This document shows positions 24,421 to 35,226 of a stretch of 64,000 bases of DNA, one piece after another; positions within the stretch are counted from its first letter, which is position 1; the number at the start of each line of letters is the position of its first letter. The DNA is taken from the NCBI GenBank assembly GCA_963680875.1, contig OY804579.1:29311804-29375803 (forward strand), written 5' to 3'. The position numbers and the translations under genes are program-made. This stretch comes from Bathymodiolus brooksi (taxonomy: Eukaryota > Mollusca > Bivalvia > Mytilida > Modiolidae). The notes beneath the pieces were generated by a model. It was not told the origin of the DNA. It worked only from the letters and a program-made list of their open reading frames with translations, and searched no databases.

Positions 24421-25756
24421 CTTCAATTCTGGTTTTTCTCCTTTCTCAACCCATTTTCTGATCAGTGTTAAATCTTTATCAGATTTTTGTTTCTCACTGA
24501 TAGATATTTCCTTCTCATCTACTTCCTGTGTTTCTCGTTCCTGTATGTTTCTAGCATGTTGTGCCAGATTTTCTGTGTTTTCCCAATTTGGATCAAATCC
24601 ACATTGTCTACATGGGATGCGACTGAGCGCATCGGCATTTCGATGCTGTCTACCTGGACGATGTACAATCGTCATATCATAGGAGCTGAGTACTTGAAGC
24701 CACCTTACCAGTTGTCCTTCGGGATTTTTTAAGTTTAAAAGCCACCTGAGTGAGCCATGATCTGTTCGCACGATAAATTGTTTTCCATGCAAGTAATGCT
24801 TAAAATGTTTCACAAAGAAAACTACCGCTAGTAACTCCTTTCGTGCTACACAGTAGCGTCGTTCTGGTTTTGTCAAAGTTCGACTAGCAAACGCGATGGG
24901 TCTCTCTTTTCCATCAATTTCCTGAGACAGGACAGCTCCAATGGCTTCATTACTTGCATCTGTGTCAAGTATAAATTTCTTCGAAAATCTGGATGAGCCA
25001 GAATCGGCGATGATACCAGTCGATTTTTGAGTTCTTCAAATGCTGACTGACATTCATTTGTCCATTCAAATTTTCGCCCTTTCTCTGTGAGTTTGTGCAA
25101 GCGAAATGCTTGCTAGATTTGAGAAAATTTGAATGAATTTTCTATAATACCCACAGAATCCCATAAATGACCGTAATTCTTTGACATTCGTTGGTACTGG
25201 CCATGATTCTACAATTTTTTTCTTTTCTGGATCGGTACCTATTCCTGCTTCCGATATTACATGTCCCAAATAAACAACTTTCTTACAAAAGAGATGACAT
25301 TTCTTTGCTTTTAATTTAAGTCCAGTGGTTATCAGCCGATCGTAAACCTTTCTAAGGTTTATAACCATGTCTTCAAATGAGCGTCCCAACACAATAACAT
25401 CATCCAGATAAATCAGACATATGTCCCATTGCAACCCTGCTAGTACTGTTTCCATCAATCTCTCAAATGTTGCTGGAGCTCCTTTTAGTCCAAATGGCAT
25501 GACCCGAAATTCATAAAGTCCAGACCTTGTCGCAAAAGCGGTTTTGTGACTATCACTACCCTCACATTCCACCTGTCAGTACCCCCGAACATAGGTCGAG
25601 TGTCGAAAACCAGCAGCTACCGGATAAATGATCAAATGAGTCATCAATGCGTGGTAATGGGTAGGCATCATTGATGGTTACCGCCTTCAAACGTCTGTAG
25701 TCTACACAGAAGCGGGTCGTTCCATCCTTCTTTCTCACCAAGACGACAGGCGATGA
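24420..25756 (-). pseudogene. Gypsy element 1 reverse transcriptase and RNase H (broken)
   Basis: The minus strand carries RT motifs [10 protein letters not shown] (about 25720), FSTLDLCSG (catalytic Asp, about 25610) and IYLDDVIVLG (catalytic DD, about 25400), then GHVISEAGIG and ELRSFMGFCGYYRKFI. RNase H follows with a DTDAS motif (about 24960), RKELLAVVFF and RTDHGSLRWL. An extra G in a G run near 25585 shifts the frame; stops and shifts also occur near 25570, 25080 and 24880. The TGA at 25757-25759 lies where element 2 has Trp in SPWSS. The protein is conserved but not translatable in one piece. Confidence 0.9.
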
Positions 25757-27187
25757 TCAGGGGCTTGAGGATGGAGTAATTACTTCATTGTTCAACATTC
25801 CTTTTACTTGTTTGTCCACTTCCTTTGCTAAGACATCTGGGAGTCTACGAGGTGGTTGTTTTATTGGATGTGCAGACCCTGTAGCAATTTTATGCTTTAC
25901 TACGCTTGTCCTTCCATAATCGCTATCTGAAGCTGCAAACAACCCTTCATATTCTTTTAGTAAACGCTTAGCTTCTGAACTTTGTTTGTGTGTTAAATGT
26001 TCTTGGGAGCGTTCCAGTAGATTAATTAAATCTGTTCTAAATTCTCCTTTTTCATCAATTTTACTGTTGGGATTAACAACCTCTTGAACAGGACTGACCT
26101 GTGCCACAATAGTTCCCGGATAAATAATTTGAGGGTCTGCTGACGGATTCATAACTCTAACAAAGACATTCTTACTAGCTTGAACTAGTGAACGGCCTAT
26201 AAGCGCTTTATCCTTTTTCAAAAATGTTTCGTTTGCTTCTACTAACATATTGGTTTCATATGTTAGCTTATTCGCTGAATCATCTACTGCTCCTCTTATT
26301 ATCATTTCACTCTGAGCAGGCATGACAACTTTGTCATGTGCAACAACTCGAAAACAACATAGTTTTCCTGCATATTTGAGACTTAGTCGCCTCCCATCTA
26401 CCTCTAACATACTATTCTGTAAATCTATTAAACCAGCATTTGATCTCAAGCAATCCAAACCTATTATTCCGTCTACTGTAATTTGTGCAACTAATGCCTG
26501 CACTACCATATCTTTTGTATCATCAAGTCTCATCAGAAAATTACCACGACCTAAAATCTTTAATTTGTCGCCACTAGCAGTCAAAACCTCTTGATTTGTG
26601 CTAATCAGGGTTGGCCTAGATACATCAGGTATCTTTTGATATATATCGTTTGATAATATAGACACAGTTGCTCCTGTGTCTACTAACAACTTGCATTTGA
26701 CTTGATGAATATCAGCCTCTACGTACATACCTGCCTCTTGAGCGGCAGAGGACACTCCAATACTACCATGTATACTACTCTGATTTGTTGTCACTTCGCT
26801 CCTAAGTGGTCTTGCTCTTCCGCGACCACGTCCAACATTCTCACGTTTCTTATCAGTTTGTGAATTCTCCTTCGGAGAATTCATTCTGTACCCGTTTTGT
26901 CTATTATCTTGACCACGACCAAAGTTTTGTCTATGCCCATATCCACGACCATAATTCTGTCCGTACGATTGACCACGTCCATTATTAAATCTTGGTGTAT
27001 TATCAAATTTGCGTGGTCTGAATTTTTCGTTCTTAAGCTGGTTGACATCTCTTTGTAAATCTGATAGTCTTTTTTGCATATCAGTCATTAATTTCATCAT
27101 GTCTGTCTGATCTTTTGTTTTATCAGATACCTTGCCAGCAGTACTGTCTGCTGCAGTTGTACGTAAATATGAGTGGTCTTCCGTCAC
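25757..27187 (-). pseudogene. Gypsy element 1 Gag C-terminus and aspartic protease
   Basis: This frame is in phase with gag and is separated from it only by the TGA at 27191-27193. Its first about 60 residues include a predicted coiled-coil-like segment (MQKRLSDLQRDVNQLKNE). Next comes an Arg/Gly-rich stretch (GRGYGHRQNFGRGQ) that probably binds nucleic acid; no CCHC zinc knuckle is present. The retropepsin motif LLVDTGATVSILS is at about residue 168-180, and the second-half motif IIGLDCL follows. The end, KQPPRRLPDV...EVITPSSSP, is the linker into reverse transcriptase. Gag and protease were probably one ORF, with the TGA a later nonsense change. Confidence 0.85.
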
Positions 27188-27190
27188 CCT

Positions 27191-28131
27191 TCATTCAGCT
27201 CCATTAAAAGTCTCCAATTCAACAGCCAATCGAATAGCATCATTTAAATTTTGGGGACGTGACTGCTTAATGCGTATCCTCGTTTCTGAGTCGGCTAGAG
27301 CCTCTATAAAATGCTGCTTTGCAAGCGTGTCACGTACATTCTCTGGCACTGTAGGATAAGCCAGATTTACTAATCTTCTAATTGCCTGACCAAGTTCAGG
27401 TAGGCTTTCTGCTGGTTTTTGTCGTCGCTCAGTGAGCTGAACTCTGTACAGCTCAGTTTGATTAGGTGGGGCAAAACGTTCTTCGAGTGCTTTCACAAGA
27501 GATTTATAGTCTTGTTGCTTATCTATAGGCAAATCTCCTAGTATGCCCTGGGCTTGTCTACGCAAAGCCACAGCCAGATATAACCCCTTTTCATTTTCTG
27601 ACCATTGATTTATACGAGAGCAAGCATCAAAGTGAGACTTATAATCTAACCATGATGATGTACCATCATAGGTTGCAGCTTTTACACGTGCAGTATTTGA
27701 GCCTTTAGCAGCAGCCGGTTGTGCCGATTTCTTAGTTTGATCTGATTTTTGTCTCACTGTAACACCCGGAGGAACATAATTGTCATATAACGGTTCCTTA
27801 AATCGAAACGCGGGACTATCCTCTCTTTCTCTATATGCACTTTCCTGCATACTTCTGAGCTCTTCATTTTGCCTTAATTGCTCTCTCAATTTCTCAATTT
27901 CAACCTCTATTCTGTCCACTTCTGTAGTTTCTCTTTGATCACTAGGCTCTTTCCCTTGATTGTCGTGAGGTTGCGAAACCTGAATCGACCGGGAAACCTA
28001 CCGACTGACGCTCACCAGTCGCCATATATTTTGGTGTTGACTTGACCAACCCGTTCGTACCCGCTCACTTGTCTTGTGAGACGGTCAACCTCTGATTCTA
28101 TTTCAGATAACTCTTCATCATAATCTGCCAT
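27191..28131 (-). pseudogene. Gypsy element 1 Gag (N-terminal and capsid part)
   Basis: Structural protein that packages the RNA. The best start is ATG at 28131-28129, giving MADYDEELSEIESEVDRL, which stops at a TGA after about 39 codons. The conserved part lies in another frame after an indel near 28000-28030. The capsid region reads AATYDGTSSWLDYKSHF, then LYLAVALRRQAQGILGDLP and ALEERFAPPNQ, the usual retrotransposon gag pattern (hydrophobic W-x-F and L-x-G-x-A motifs). The frame ends at the TGA at 27191-27193. The open frame beginning at 27919 starts only with GTG, so it is not a true start. Confidence 0.82.
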
Positions 28132-28211
28132 ATTGCAAGTTTAAAGTACAACAAATAATCAAACAATCAAACAAGAAACGTATTTACAATTTAAACAATT
28201 TATTTACACTA

Positions 28212-28236
28212 CTCGAATCCCGCAACGCTGCCACCA
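28212..28236 (-). promoter_or_regulatory. Primer-binding site, tRNA-Leu type (element 1)
   Basis: On the minus strand, four bases after the 5' LTR, TGGTGGCAGCGTTGCGGGAT is complementary to a tRNA 3' end of leucine type (ends GCTGCCACCA). The match extends into the T-loop sequence TCGAATCC. Confidence 0.8.
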
Positions 28237-28240
28237 ATTT

Positions 28241-28833
28241 TGTAACGGGCCGGTTATCTATTGAAAATGATATTTTAAAGTAAATTAAAATAAATAGGAA
28301 AATAAACTGTAAGAAAGGGTTCGTACCTAAGTTACTTCTTATGGTTCGAGATTTATTGTGTAAAATGAAAAGAACCTATCCAAATTAATTGTATTATTTT
28401 AAAATAGTAGTCAATTTCCTATCTCAGTTTTGCTCAGTAAACTACAACTATAACTATAAATAGAATGTTGGCTCGCTTTGAGCTATTCAACGATCAAACG
28501 TTTTATCAGAATAACAGGCAAGACTTAAATCAGTCACTTCTGCTATTCTTTAAACCATGATGTCTGGTTTTAGCTCAGTTCAGCTCAATATACCTATTTA
28601 ATCTTTCTAATCTTGTGGTATTCACTTCCCAAATGACACAAAACGAATGCCACCATCCGCGGCATTTGGACCGCCTTATATACTCTAAAATTTACTCGGG
28701 ATCCTCTAATTAATCGATCACTTCTATGTAAAAACCCGAGGATTCTACAAGGGGATTTCCAACTTTATAAATACAACATTGACGTAATGGAAAAATAGCG
28801 CTTTCAGTAAAGTGTTCATTTCATTTCACTACA
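28241..28833 (-). repeat. 5' LTR of gypsy element 1
   Basis: 593 bp, differing from the other LTR at 8 positions by eye. It should hold the promoter of the element; TATATAAGG on the minus strand near 28673-28684 is the candidate TATA box. It is followed on the plus strand by GACG, the right copy of the target duplication. Confidence 0.93.
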
Positions 28834-29528
28834 GACGGTTGTCTTAAATATAAATTATTGCTGCTACATAAAAATAATAATACATTTGTAATAATAATAA
28901 TAATAAATAAAATAAATAAAAAAAATTGTGTTATTCCAAACACATAATCAATTGTGAACCATGTGTTCCATGTTACCAAATCATCAATCACTATTGATAA
29001 ACAAATCACCTAACCATATTTGTTCTGCTTTTAATGGAAAATTAGATATGCATATGAATAATGTTAATCATGTTTTTTGCTTGTTTGTTTTTTTCATTTC
29101 CTTTTTTCTTTAAATTTTTCAATACCCTCCCCAACCCCAAAAAATATTTATATGTTAGCTATGTTGTACAAAACGCTTACCATATCAATGATACAGCTTG
29201 AATTAGCTGTTGTTTTTCTATTGTCACAATCCATGTATCTTTTGACTATCTCTTTCATGTATGTACCTTACTTACTTTTTAATTATGCATTGTATATATT
29301 TGTTCATATTTTCACTGGAGTTGAGATGCTATGTTTATTTGTTTATCAGTTGTTTATTGACATACCTTGTGTTTTCATATGTAATTTAGATATATTTGAC
29401 AATGGATAATGACTTACAGTCATACGCGCTTCGATAGGTCATTTTAACTTCAATGCGCATTCTGGGTTTTTCAAAAGACATTTTTTTAGATCAAATAATC
29501 ATTTAGTGTTATATATATTATTAATGTT
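28834..29528 (+). other. AT-rich LINE spacer between the two gypsy elements
   Basis: No gene is seen. It includes an (AAT)n-like microsatellite at about 28882-28925 and T-rich tracts. I interpret it as the ORF1-ORF2 spacer of the CR1-like LINE, left between two independent LTR-element insertions. Confidence 0.5.
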
Positions 29529-29530
29529 TG

Positions 29531-30367
29531 TGTAGTGAATTTTGATACTTCCCTTTCTTATGTTCTTTATTGATTTCATGAAATTGTCATTAATATAACT
29601 GTACTTGAACTTTTTGTATGAGTGAATCCTAGTTTCATCAATTCTATTTTCGTATGACTCTAATTAGTAACATGACAGTATTTTATTGCACTCCTTTGAA
29701 CGGGAATGAGGTCAATAGACTGTACCAGATGTGACCTAGGTCATTGTATTGCATCAGGCGCCCTAGTGCCCTTCCTCTGGTGCCCTAGTGTGTTAGATCA
29801 GGTGCCATAGTGCCCTACCACAGGTGCCCTAGTGCCCTAGTGACCTTGGTTAGTGCTATTTCATCAGATTTTAAGGAGTAATTGCATCAGAAACATTGAG
29901 TCAAACCTATTTTTGTTATATGATTAATAGGGCATAATTTTAGTATAAATAGCTCAACTTTATTATGTTAATCAGTCCATTTTTCCATCTCGTTAAGAAA
30001 AGAGTAAGATCTGGTATACTTGTATTATGCTGTATGTATTGTTATATGCAAAGGATTTTATAATACAAAATAGTGAATTTATCAGCGACTTCTTGTATCA
30101 TTTATAGTAGTTCAGACTTCACAAGGATCCATTTTATTTATTTATGTGACAAGAACTTCTATGGAACACGCTACCCAGTTTCATATAAAGTAAGGGCTGT
30201 TTGGTTGAGTGAGCTGGTACCACTTGAGTGTCTGCCATCGTAATACGTGTGTCATTTGCATACGTCATCAGTATCAGTGTCACCTGTGTCCGTCGTCACC
30301 CTACTGGAGATAACTGACCAGCTGTTTATCACCACCACCACCCCCCTTCTCGCTACATTTCGTCACA
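29531..30367 (+). repeat. 5' LTR of gypsy element 2
   Basis: Contains a TATA box, TATAAATA, at 29944-29951. About 100-190 bp upstream are six imperfect direct copies of GGTGCCCTAGTG (29756-29847). An everted hormone-receptor-like palindrome, TGACCTAGGTCA, is at 29732-29743, with a further AGGTCA near 29709. A CACCACCACC run lies near the 3' end. Confidence 0.93.
29944..29951 (+). promoter_or_regulatory. TATA box of gypsy element 2 LTR
   Basis: TATAAATA in the middle of the 5' LTR; the same octamer is at 38074-38081 in the 3' LTR. Its position fits a U3 promoter. Confidence 0.6.
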
Positions 30368-30368
30368 T

Positions 30369-30386
30369 TGGTGGCAGCGGTGGGAT
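30369..30386 (+). promoter_or_regulatory. Primer-binding site, tRNA-Leu (element 2)
   Basis: TGGTGGCAGCGGTGGGAT begins one base after the LTR. It is the complement of the usual animal tRNA-Leu 3' end (ATCCCACCGCTGCCACCA). Element 1 uses the same type of primer. Confidence 0.88.
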
Positions 30387-30440
30387 CTTTTGTGAGACTT
30401 CAATTACTTTTTGTGTGCATTCGTAATACAGAATAAAATT

Positions 30441-31076
30441 ATGGATACATCAAGGATTACAAGGAGGAACATAACTCAGGCTGTTACGCCCTATGAGGTA
30501 AGAAAACAAAGCCCGAGAACCAGACTCTTTACTTCTGCAGACTCAGGAATTGGTAGGTCGCCGCTTCCTGCGACTCCATTGGACGTTCAAATGGAGAGAA
30601 GTCCACATACTCTGAGTAATCGGAGAGGAAGGTACTTCTCACCTATGAACGACCAAACTATGGCAGTCAATAAGGCAGGCGATGACGACCTGGAAGAAAA
30701 CACTACGAATCAGTGGGGAAAGTTTTGGCTTATTTGGATGAGCCTCCTAGCTGTATGTAGTGCGTGTGTAGCTTTTGCATGGATCAAATTCCCTGAGAAT
30801 AAAGTTGTTCAACGTTCTCAAGAATATGTAATGGCAGGATTGCTCACTATTATGGGAGTCATGATCATAACGATTTTCCTGAAGCTTATATGGCCTTCTT
30901 GTCGTAGGGAAAGTAAGGAAATGTCTCACGGTAGGCGTGCCGTAAGATATCAGTGTCCTTCAAGAAATGATGAGAGTAACGATTATGGTGAAGTGAGGGA
31001 CAATGTGGTCCTTATCAGGAACCACAAAGCTTTGGAAAGTGCCCGAACGCTCGGGTACATTTTGCATGAGACCTGA
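30441..31076 (+). CDS. Gypsy element 2 leader ORF with two predicted membrane segments
   Basis: The ATG at 30441 is the first good start after the primer site; the open frame begins upstream only at GTG. About 211 residues. Residues 1-90 are basic and polar (MDTSRITRRNITQAVTPYEV). Residues about 95-115 (FWLIWMSLLAVCSACVAFAW) and 128-150 (MAGLLTIMGVMIITIFLKLI) are long uncharged stretches that look like two membrane helices, followed by a basic, Cys-containing segment. It overlaps the gag frame by about 70 bases (31003-31076). I do not recognise a family. It may be a separate accessory protein or the N-terminus of a membrane-anchored Gag joined to gag by a frameshift, programmed or mutational. 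Element 1 has no equivalent. Confidence 0.6.
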   Translation: MDTSRITRRNITQAVTPYEVRKQSPRTRLFTSADSGIGRSPLPATPLDVQMERSPHTLSNRRGRYFSPMNDQTMAVNKAGDDDLEENTTNQWGKFWLIWMSLLAVCSACVAFAWIKFPENKVVQRSQEYVMAGLLTIMGVMIITIFLKLIWPSCRRESKEMSHGRRAVRYQCPSRNDESNDYGEVRDNVVLIRNHKALESARTLGYILHET

Positions 31077-32109
31077 TCCGAATGGACATTCATTTTCCAG
31101 AAGCGGGGTACAGACGTTAGGGCAATTCTCAGACCCCGAACAGACTCCATCTAATGCTGATGGAACCGGGGTGGAAGTAAGGAACTCTGAGGGAACATGT
31201 GATCCAACTGCCTTGGCATCGCATGAAGTTACACCTATCCCGTCGGTACCAACGAACGAACATCAGTTTATGGCTATGCCACGTATACAAGAATATCCTG
31301 TCCGGAGGACCTTCTCGGGTAGTAATGCATACGTCTGGACCGAGTTCTTGCAGTATTTTGAGAACTTGGCAGAGCTTAATGCATGGGGTCAGGAAAAATC
31401 TAGAAGAGTGCTACTCAGTACTCTACGTGGACAAGCAGAGACATTTGCTTATGGGTTGCCGTTCGTGTTTCAGCACGATTATAACAGACTCAAGCAGAAG
31501 ATGGAAGAGAGATTTGGGCACACAGCCATGAAGGAGCGCTACATGGCCGAAGCAAAATTAAGGAAAAGACAGGCTGGAGAGTCGTTGAGAGACTTTGGTC
31601 AGGCACTTGAAGATTTGTATCGTAGAGCGTATCCTGAGAACCCGGATATTGTTGAGGAGAATGCTATGAAAGCTTTTCTTGATAAGTGTGGACAGTCTGA
31701 AGACTTTCGCCTTGCAGTAAAGAGGACTAGGCCCAAGACGCTACAGGAAGCTGTAGTCAACGCGATACAAGAAGAATGCTTAGGTGTTGGTGAGAAGGAC
31801 TTAGCAAGGGAGAAACCTGCTAATCGGGCCATTTATGAAGTGGAGGATGGTAAGGAAGCGATGTGTATGATTACAGATGCCAGTGGATCTCCAAGGGCAG
31901 ATTTTACTGAGCATATAAATGATAATAAAGGTGCGCACCAGGATAGATACTACCCACGACAGACTGGGAAAGGACCCCAAGCGCGGCCCTATAACCGTAG
32001 ATTTATGCGTGGAAGGGGGAGAGCCCCAACGTTTAACAGAGGCCAAAGGGACCCAGGAGGACTGCAAAGGATGGCTTCCGCGGGACCAGAGACGAAACCG
32101 TTAAACTAG
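31003..32109 (+). CDS. Gypsy element 2 Gag
   Basis: Structural capsid protein. The frame is open from 31003 (GTG, not a eukaryotic start); it either continues the leader ORF by frameshift or starts at an internal ATG such as 31068 or 31270. The capsid core (about residues 95-250) shows RRTFSGSNAYVWTEFLQYF, RVLLSTLRGQAETFAYGLP, MEERFGHTAMKERYMAE and DLYRRAYPENPDIVEENAM, matching the capsid core of element 1. The C-terminus is Arg/Gly-rich (RRFMRGRGRAPTFNRGQ), probably RNA-binding; there is no CCHC knuckle. It stops at 32107-32109, just before the protease frame. Confidence 0.85.
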   Translation: MWSLSGTTKLWKVPERSGTFCMRPDPNGHSFSRSGVQTLGQFSDPEQTPSNADGTGVEVRNSEGTCDPTALASHEVTPIPSVPTNEHQFMAMPRIQEYPVRRTFSGSNAYVWTEFLQYFENLAELNAWGQEKSRRVLLSTLRGQAETFAYGLPFVFQHDYNRLKQKMEERFGHTAMKERYMAEAKLRKRQAGESLRDFGQALEDLYRRAYPENPDIVEENAMKAFLDKCGQSEDFRLAVKRTRPKTLQEAVVNAIQEECLGVGEKDLAREKPANRAIYEVEDGKEAMCMITDASGSPRADFTEHINDNKGAHQDRYYPRQTGKGPQARPYNRRFMRGRGRAPTFNRGQRDPGGLQRMASAGPETKPLN

Positions 32110-32132
32110 GAGAGACCGATACCGGAGGCCAG

Positions 32133-33105
32133 GTGTCGGTCACCCAGGTAAGGCCTAAACATTTTAATGGAACAAAGTTCCAGAGGCGTAGGAGGAAGAA
32201 AAGGAGTAGGGTAAAATGGAAGGAGAAAAACAATCCCAAGGAGGATTCTAGTAGGAGTGATGGTGGCGATACAGGTAGAACCAGGTCTGTGGTTACTACT
32301 AGTAGCCCCGTCCCCCAGGTAAAGGTGAAGAGTATGGCTAGTATGATGATTCAAGGACAAGTCGAAGGCACTCCAGTTGATTGGAAGATAGATACGGGTG
32401 CTAGGTACACGTTTATAACGAACGAGACGTTCGATTTGATTATTGATAAAATAATCTTGAGACCAGTAGATAGCAATTACATTGCTGCTAATGGCCAAAA
32501 GGTGAAGTGTTTTGGTAAGGCTGTAATGTCGCTCACGTTTGGAAATACAGTATTTGAACATGAGTTTACAGTCGGAGGGGTCCGAAATAATTTGATAGGA
32601 AGAAGATTTTATTACTGCCTATCGATGTGTATGGGACCATGATGAGTCCTGTTTTATAATCAAAGGTAGTAGAATACCTTTGGGTGGATCCAGCGAGAGG
32701 GAAAGAGCTAGACGCGTGGTGGCTCTGGAAACTGTGATGGTACCAGCGGGACATGAAGCTGTGATAAAGTCCGGGTTAACTAACCAGTCTAAAATTCACA
32801 GTAATTCTAGTTCCTTAGGTATTCTGACGCCTGAACGCCCTTTCATGGAGCGTTACGGGCTGGCGTTAGCTAAGACATTGGTGGATGCAGCTAATGAAGT
32901 CGTTTATGCCCGAGTATTTAATCCCGGGACATCTGATGTGACGGTATACAAGCACGCGCACATGGCGTTGTTCACACCAGTGTGTCGCATTGGACCCGTT
33001 GTAGACGTCCAAGAACTGTCCAATGTCTGTGAAATTGAGGAGAAGAAGGGAGATACAATACCCGAACATTTGCGTCCAATGTTCGAGAGAGGTTGCACAA
33101 ATTGA
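32133..33105 (+). pseudogene. Gypsy element 2 aspartic protease region
   Basis: Retropepsin that would cut the polyprotein. A basic start (FQRRRRKKRSRVKW) leads to the active-site motif VDWKIDTGARYTFIT (about 32376-32420) and a second half ending NNLIGRRFYY near 32617. A stop at 32640-32642 interrupts the expected continuation. The next frame (32680-33105, VALETVMVPAGHEAVI, FMERYGLALAKTLVDA) matches the post-protease linker of element 1. It ends near IPEHLRPMFERG, typical of the linker into RT. One stop and at least one frame change make it inactive. Confidence 0.8.
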
Positions 33106-35226
33106 GATCAGAAGCAGAAAGAAAGGTTTAAACATTTTTTAAGTGCGAATCAGGGGTGTTTTGCCCGACCGGGCGAGGTTGGCAGGACAAATATTGGAAC
33201 CCATAAGATTAAGCTCCTGGATGATAAACCTGTTAGGGAACCACCTAGACGGATCCCTATGTACCAGCGACAGGCCCTGGAAGATGAAGTAAAGAAGTTA
33301 CAAGATCGTGGTTTAATTGAAAAATCGTCTAGCCCCTGGTCCTCACAGGTAGTCATGGTGCAAAAGAAGGACGGTAGTTGGCGTATGTGCGTGGACTACC
33401 GGAAGTTGAATGAGAAGACAGTAAAAGATGCCTATTCGCTCACCCGGATCGATGAAAACCTTGACACTCTAGAGGGAGCTGAATGGTATACATCTTTGGA
33501 TCTCGATATGGCTTATAACCAGGTGCCAATGATGAATGAGGACAAAGAGAAGACCGCATTTGCTACACCAAGAGGGGGTTTATATCAATTCACAACCATG
33601 CCGTTTAGGCTCTGTAATGCGGCCAGTACCTTCGAGAGAATAATCGAAAAGACATTGGCTGGATTGCAGTGGCAGATTGCTGTTCTTTATTTAGATGACA
33701 TAGTTGTATTCGGGAAATCTTTTGAGGGCCACCTTTGTAACCTTAGAAAGATATTTGATAGGTTATCCGAGGCTGGGTTAAAGTTAAAACCTAAAAAATG
33801 TCAGTTTTTACAAGAAGAAATATCGTTTCTGGGACATATAGTGTCGAAATCTGGCATCAGAACGGACCCTGCGAAAGTAGCAGCAGTGAAGGAAATGAAA
33901 CGCCCTGAAACAGTTACGCAGGTCAAAAGTTTCCTAGGATTAGCGTCCTATTATAGGAAATTCGTCAAAGATTTTTCTAAAATAGCCAAACCATTGTTTA
34001 ACTTAACCAAAAAGGAAAAGAAGTTTATATGGGAAGAAGGTACAGAAGCTGCCTTTCAAGAGCTAAAAAATAGGCTAATATCTGCCCCTATTTTGGCGTT
34101 TCCGCAGGCTGACGGGTCCGAGTTTATACTGGACACTGACGCCAGCGCTTATGCCATTGGAGCAGTTTTATCACAAGTCCAAGAGGGGAGAGAACGTATG
34201 ATTGCATATGGTAGCCGATGCCTGGATAAGCCTGAGCGCAACTATTGCGTAACTAGACGAGAAATGCTGGCTGTGGTATATTTTACTAAATACTTCAAGC
34301 ATTATTTACTCGGGCATAGATTTTTGTTGCGAACAGATCATGGATCTCTCTCATGGCTTCAGAATTTCCGAGATCCCGATGGGCAAATATATAGATGGAT
34401 TCAGCAGTTAAGCCAGTTTCATATGAAAATAGAGCACAGACCAGGAGCCCGACACGGGAACGCAGATGCTATGTCCAGACTGGTAACGCCCGACGGGATG
34501 ATTTGCAAGCAATGTTCGATGCCCTGGGAATATAAGTATGACGGACCAGCAGAAACTGAAATAAAATCTATGAAAGAAGGCCGCAGTAGCGATAATGTAG
34601 AATATATATCAGATGAATCGGGAGATGACGTCGAAGAGCATGGAGACCAGGACAAACTAAGTAATTTCAACGAGCCTGAAAGCGATCATTCGGGAGAATC
34701 GCCAGTTTTAAAAAGGAGGAGGAAGCGAAACATACCCCTACCAGCTAAACAGAAACCAAGACCACCAATTCAACTAAATTTAGAATCTATTAGAGAAAAA
34801 CAGGAAACAGATGATATCCTGAGTAAAATTTTAAAATTAAAAAATGAAAGTCCGGAAAAACCTTTATGGAAAGGAATTAGCAGTTATGGTATAGACATTA
34901 AATTTTGGACTGCCAGGTGGGACTTATTAGAAATTAAAAATAATGTGTTGTGTATGCGCTGGGAAGAAGACATGAACAATGCCAGATGGAAAATTTGCAT
35001 TCCGGCGTCCACGGTAGATCCAATTCTTTGGTATCTACATGACGCCCGAACTGGCGGGCACCCGGGAATTAAGAAAACATTTGACAAAGCTAAGTTATCG
35101 CCCTTTTATTGGAAAGATATGCGAGGAACCGTTAAATTATATGTAAACCAATGTGAAATCTGCGAGGAGCGCAAAAACCCAACGATCAAAAAACGGCGAC
35201 TGATATTGCGGGGCCATTTCCAATAA
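33106..35226 (+). pseudogene. Gypsy element 2 reverse transcriptase, RNase H and integrase zinc domain
   Basis: The main frame is open from 33259. RT: VVMVQKKDGSWRMCVDYRKL, TSLDLDMAYNQVP (first catalytic Asp) and VLYLDDIVVFGK (catalytic DD). RNase H: FILDTDASAYAIGAVLSQ, TRREMLAVVYFTK and RTDHGSLSWL, ending near NADAMSRL. Then an acidic and basic linker (about 34550-34780) leads to the HHCC integrase domain (HDARTGGHPGIKK, then NQCEICEERK). A frameshift near 35200 removes the join to the catalytic core. The start is also damaged (33106-33258 in other frames). Domain order is PR-RT-RH-IN. Confidence 0.92.

Larger units (their letters stand above)
22035..28833 (-). mobile_element. Ty3/gypsy LTR retrotransposon 1, 6.8 kb, minus strand
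   Basis: Two direct repeats of exactly 593 bp (22035-22627 and 28241-28833) start TG and end CA and differ at 8 positions by my count (about 1.3 percent). A 4-bp duplication GACG flanks the element. On the minus strand the order is 5' LTR (28241-28833), primer site, gag, protease, reverse transcriptase, RNase H, integrase, 3' LTR. PR-RT-RH-IN is the Ty3/gypsy order. Coding regions are broken by stop codons and frameshifts, so the copy cannot make a full polyprotein. No env-like ORF and no chromodomain are visible. Confidence 0.95.

Noticed and set aside
28212..28236. tRNA gene fragment (CTCGAATCCCGCAACGCTGCC then ACCA)
   Set aside because: It carries an encoded CCA end and sits exactly beside the LTR, so it is the primer-binding site complement and not a tRNA gene.
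28821..29409. Hydrophobic open frames between the gypsy elements
   Set aside because: T-rich sequence gives Leu/Phe-rich translations on one strand. No start context or motif was seen, so it is better read as LINE spacer.
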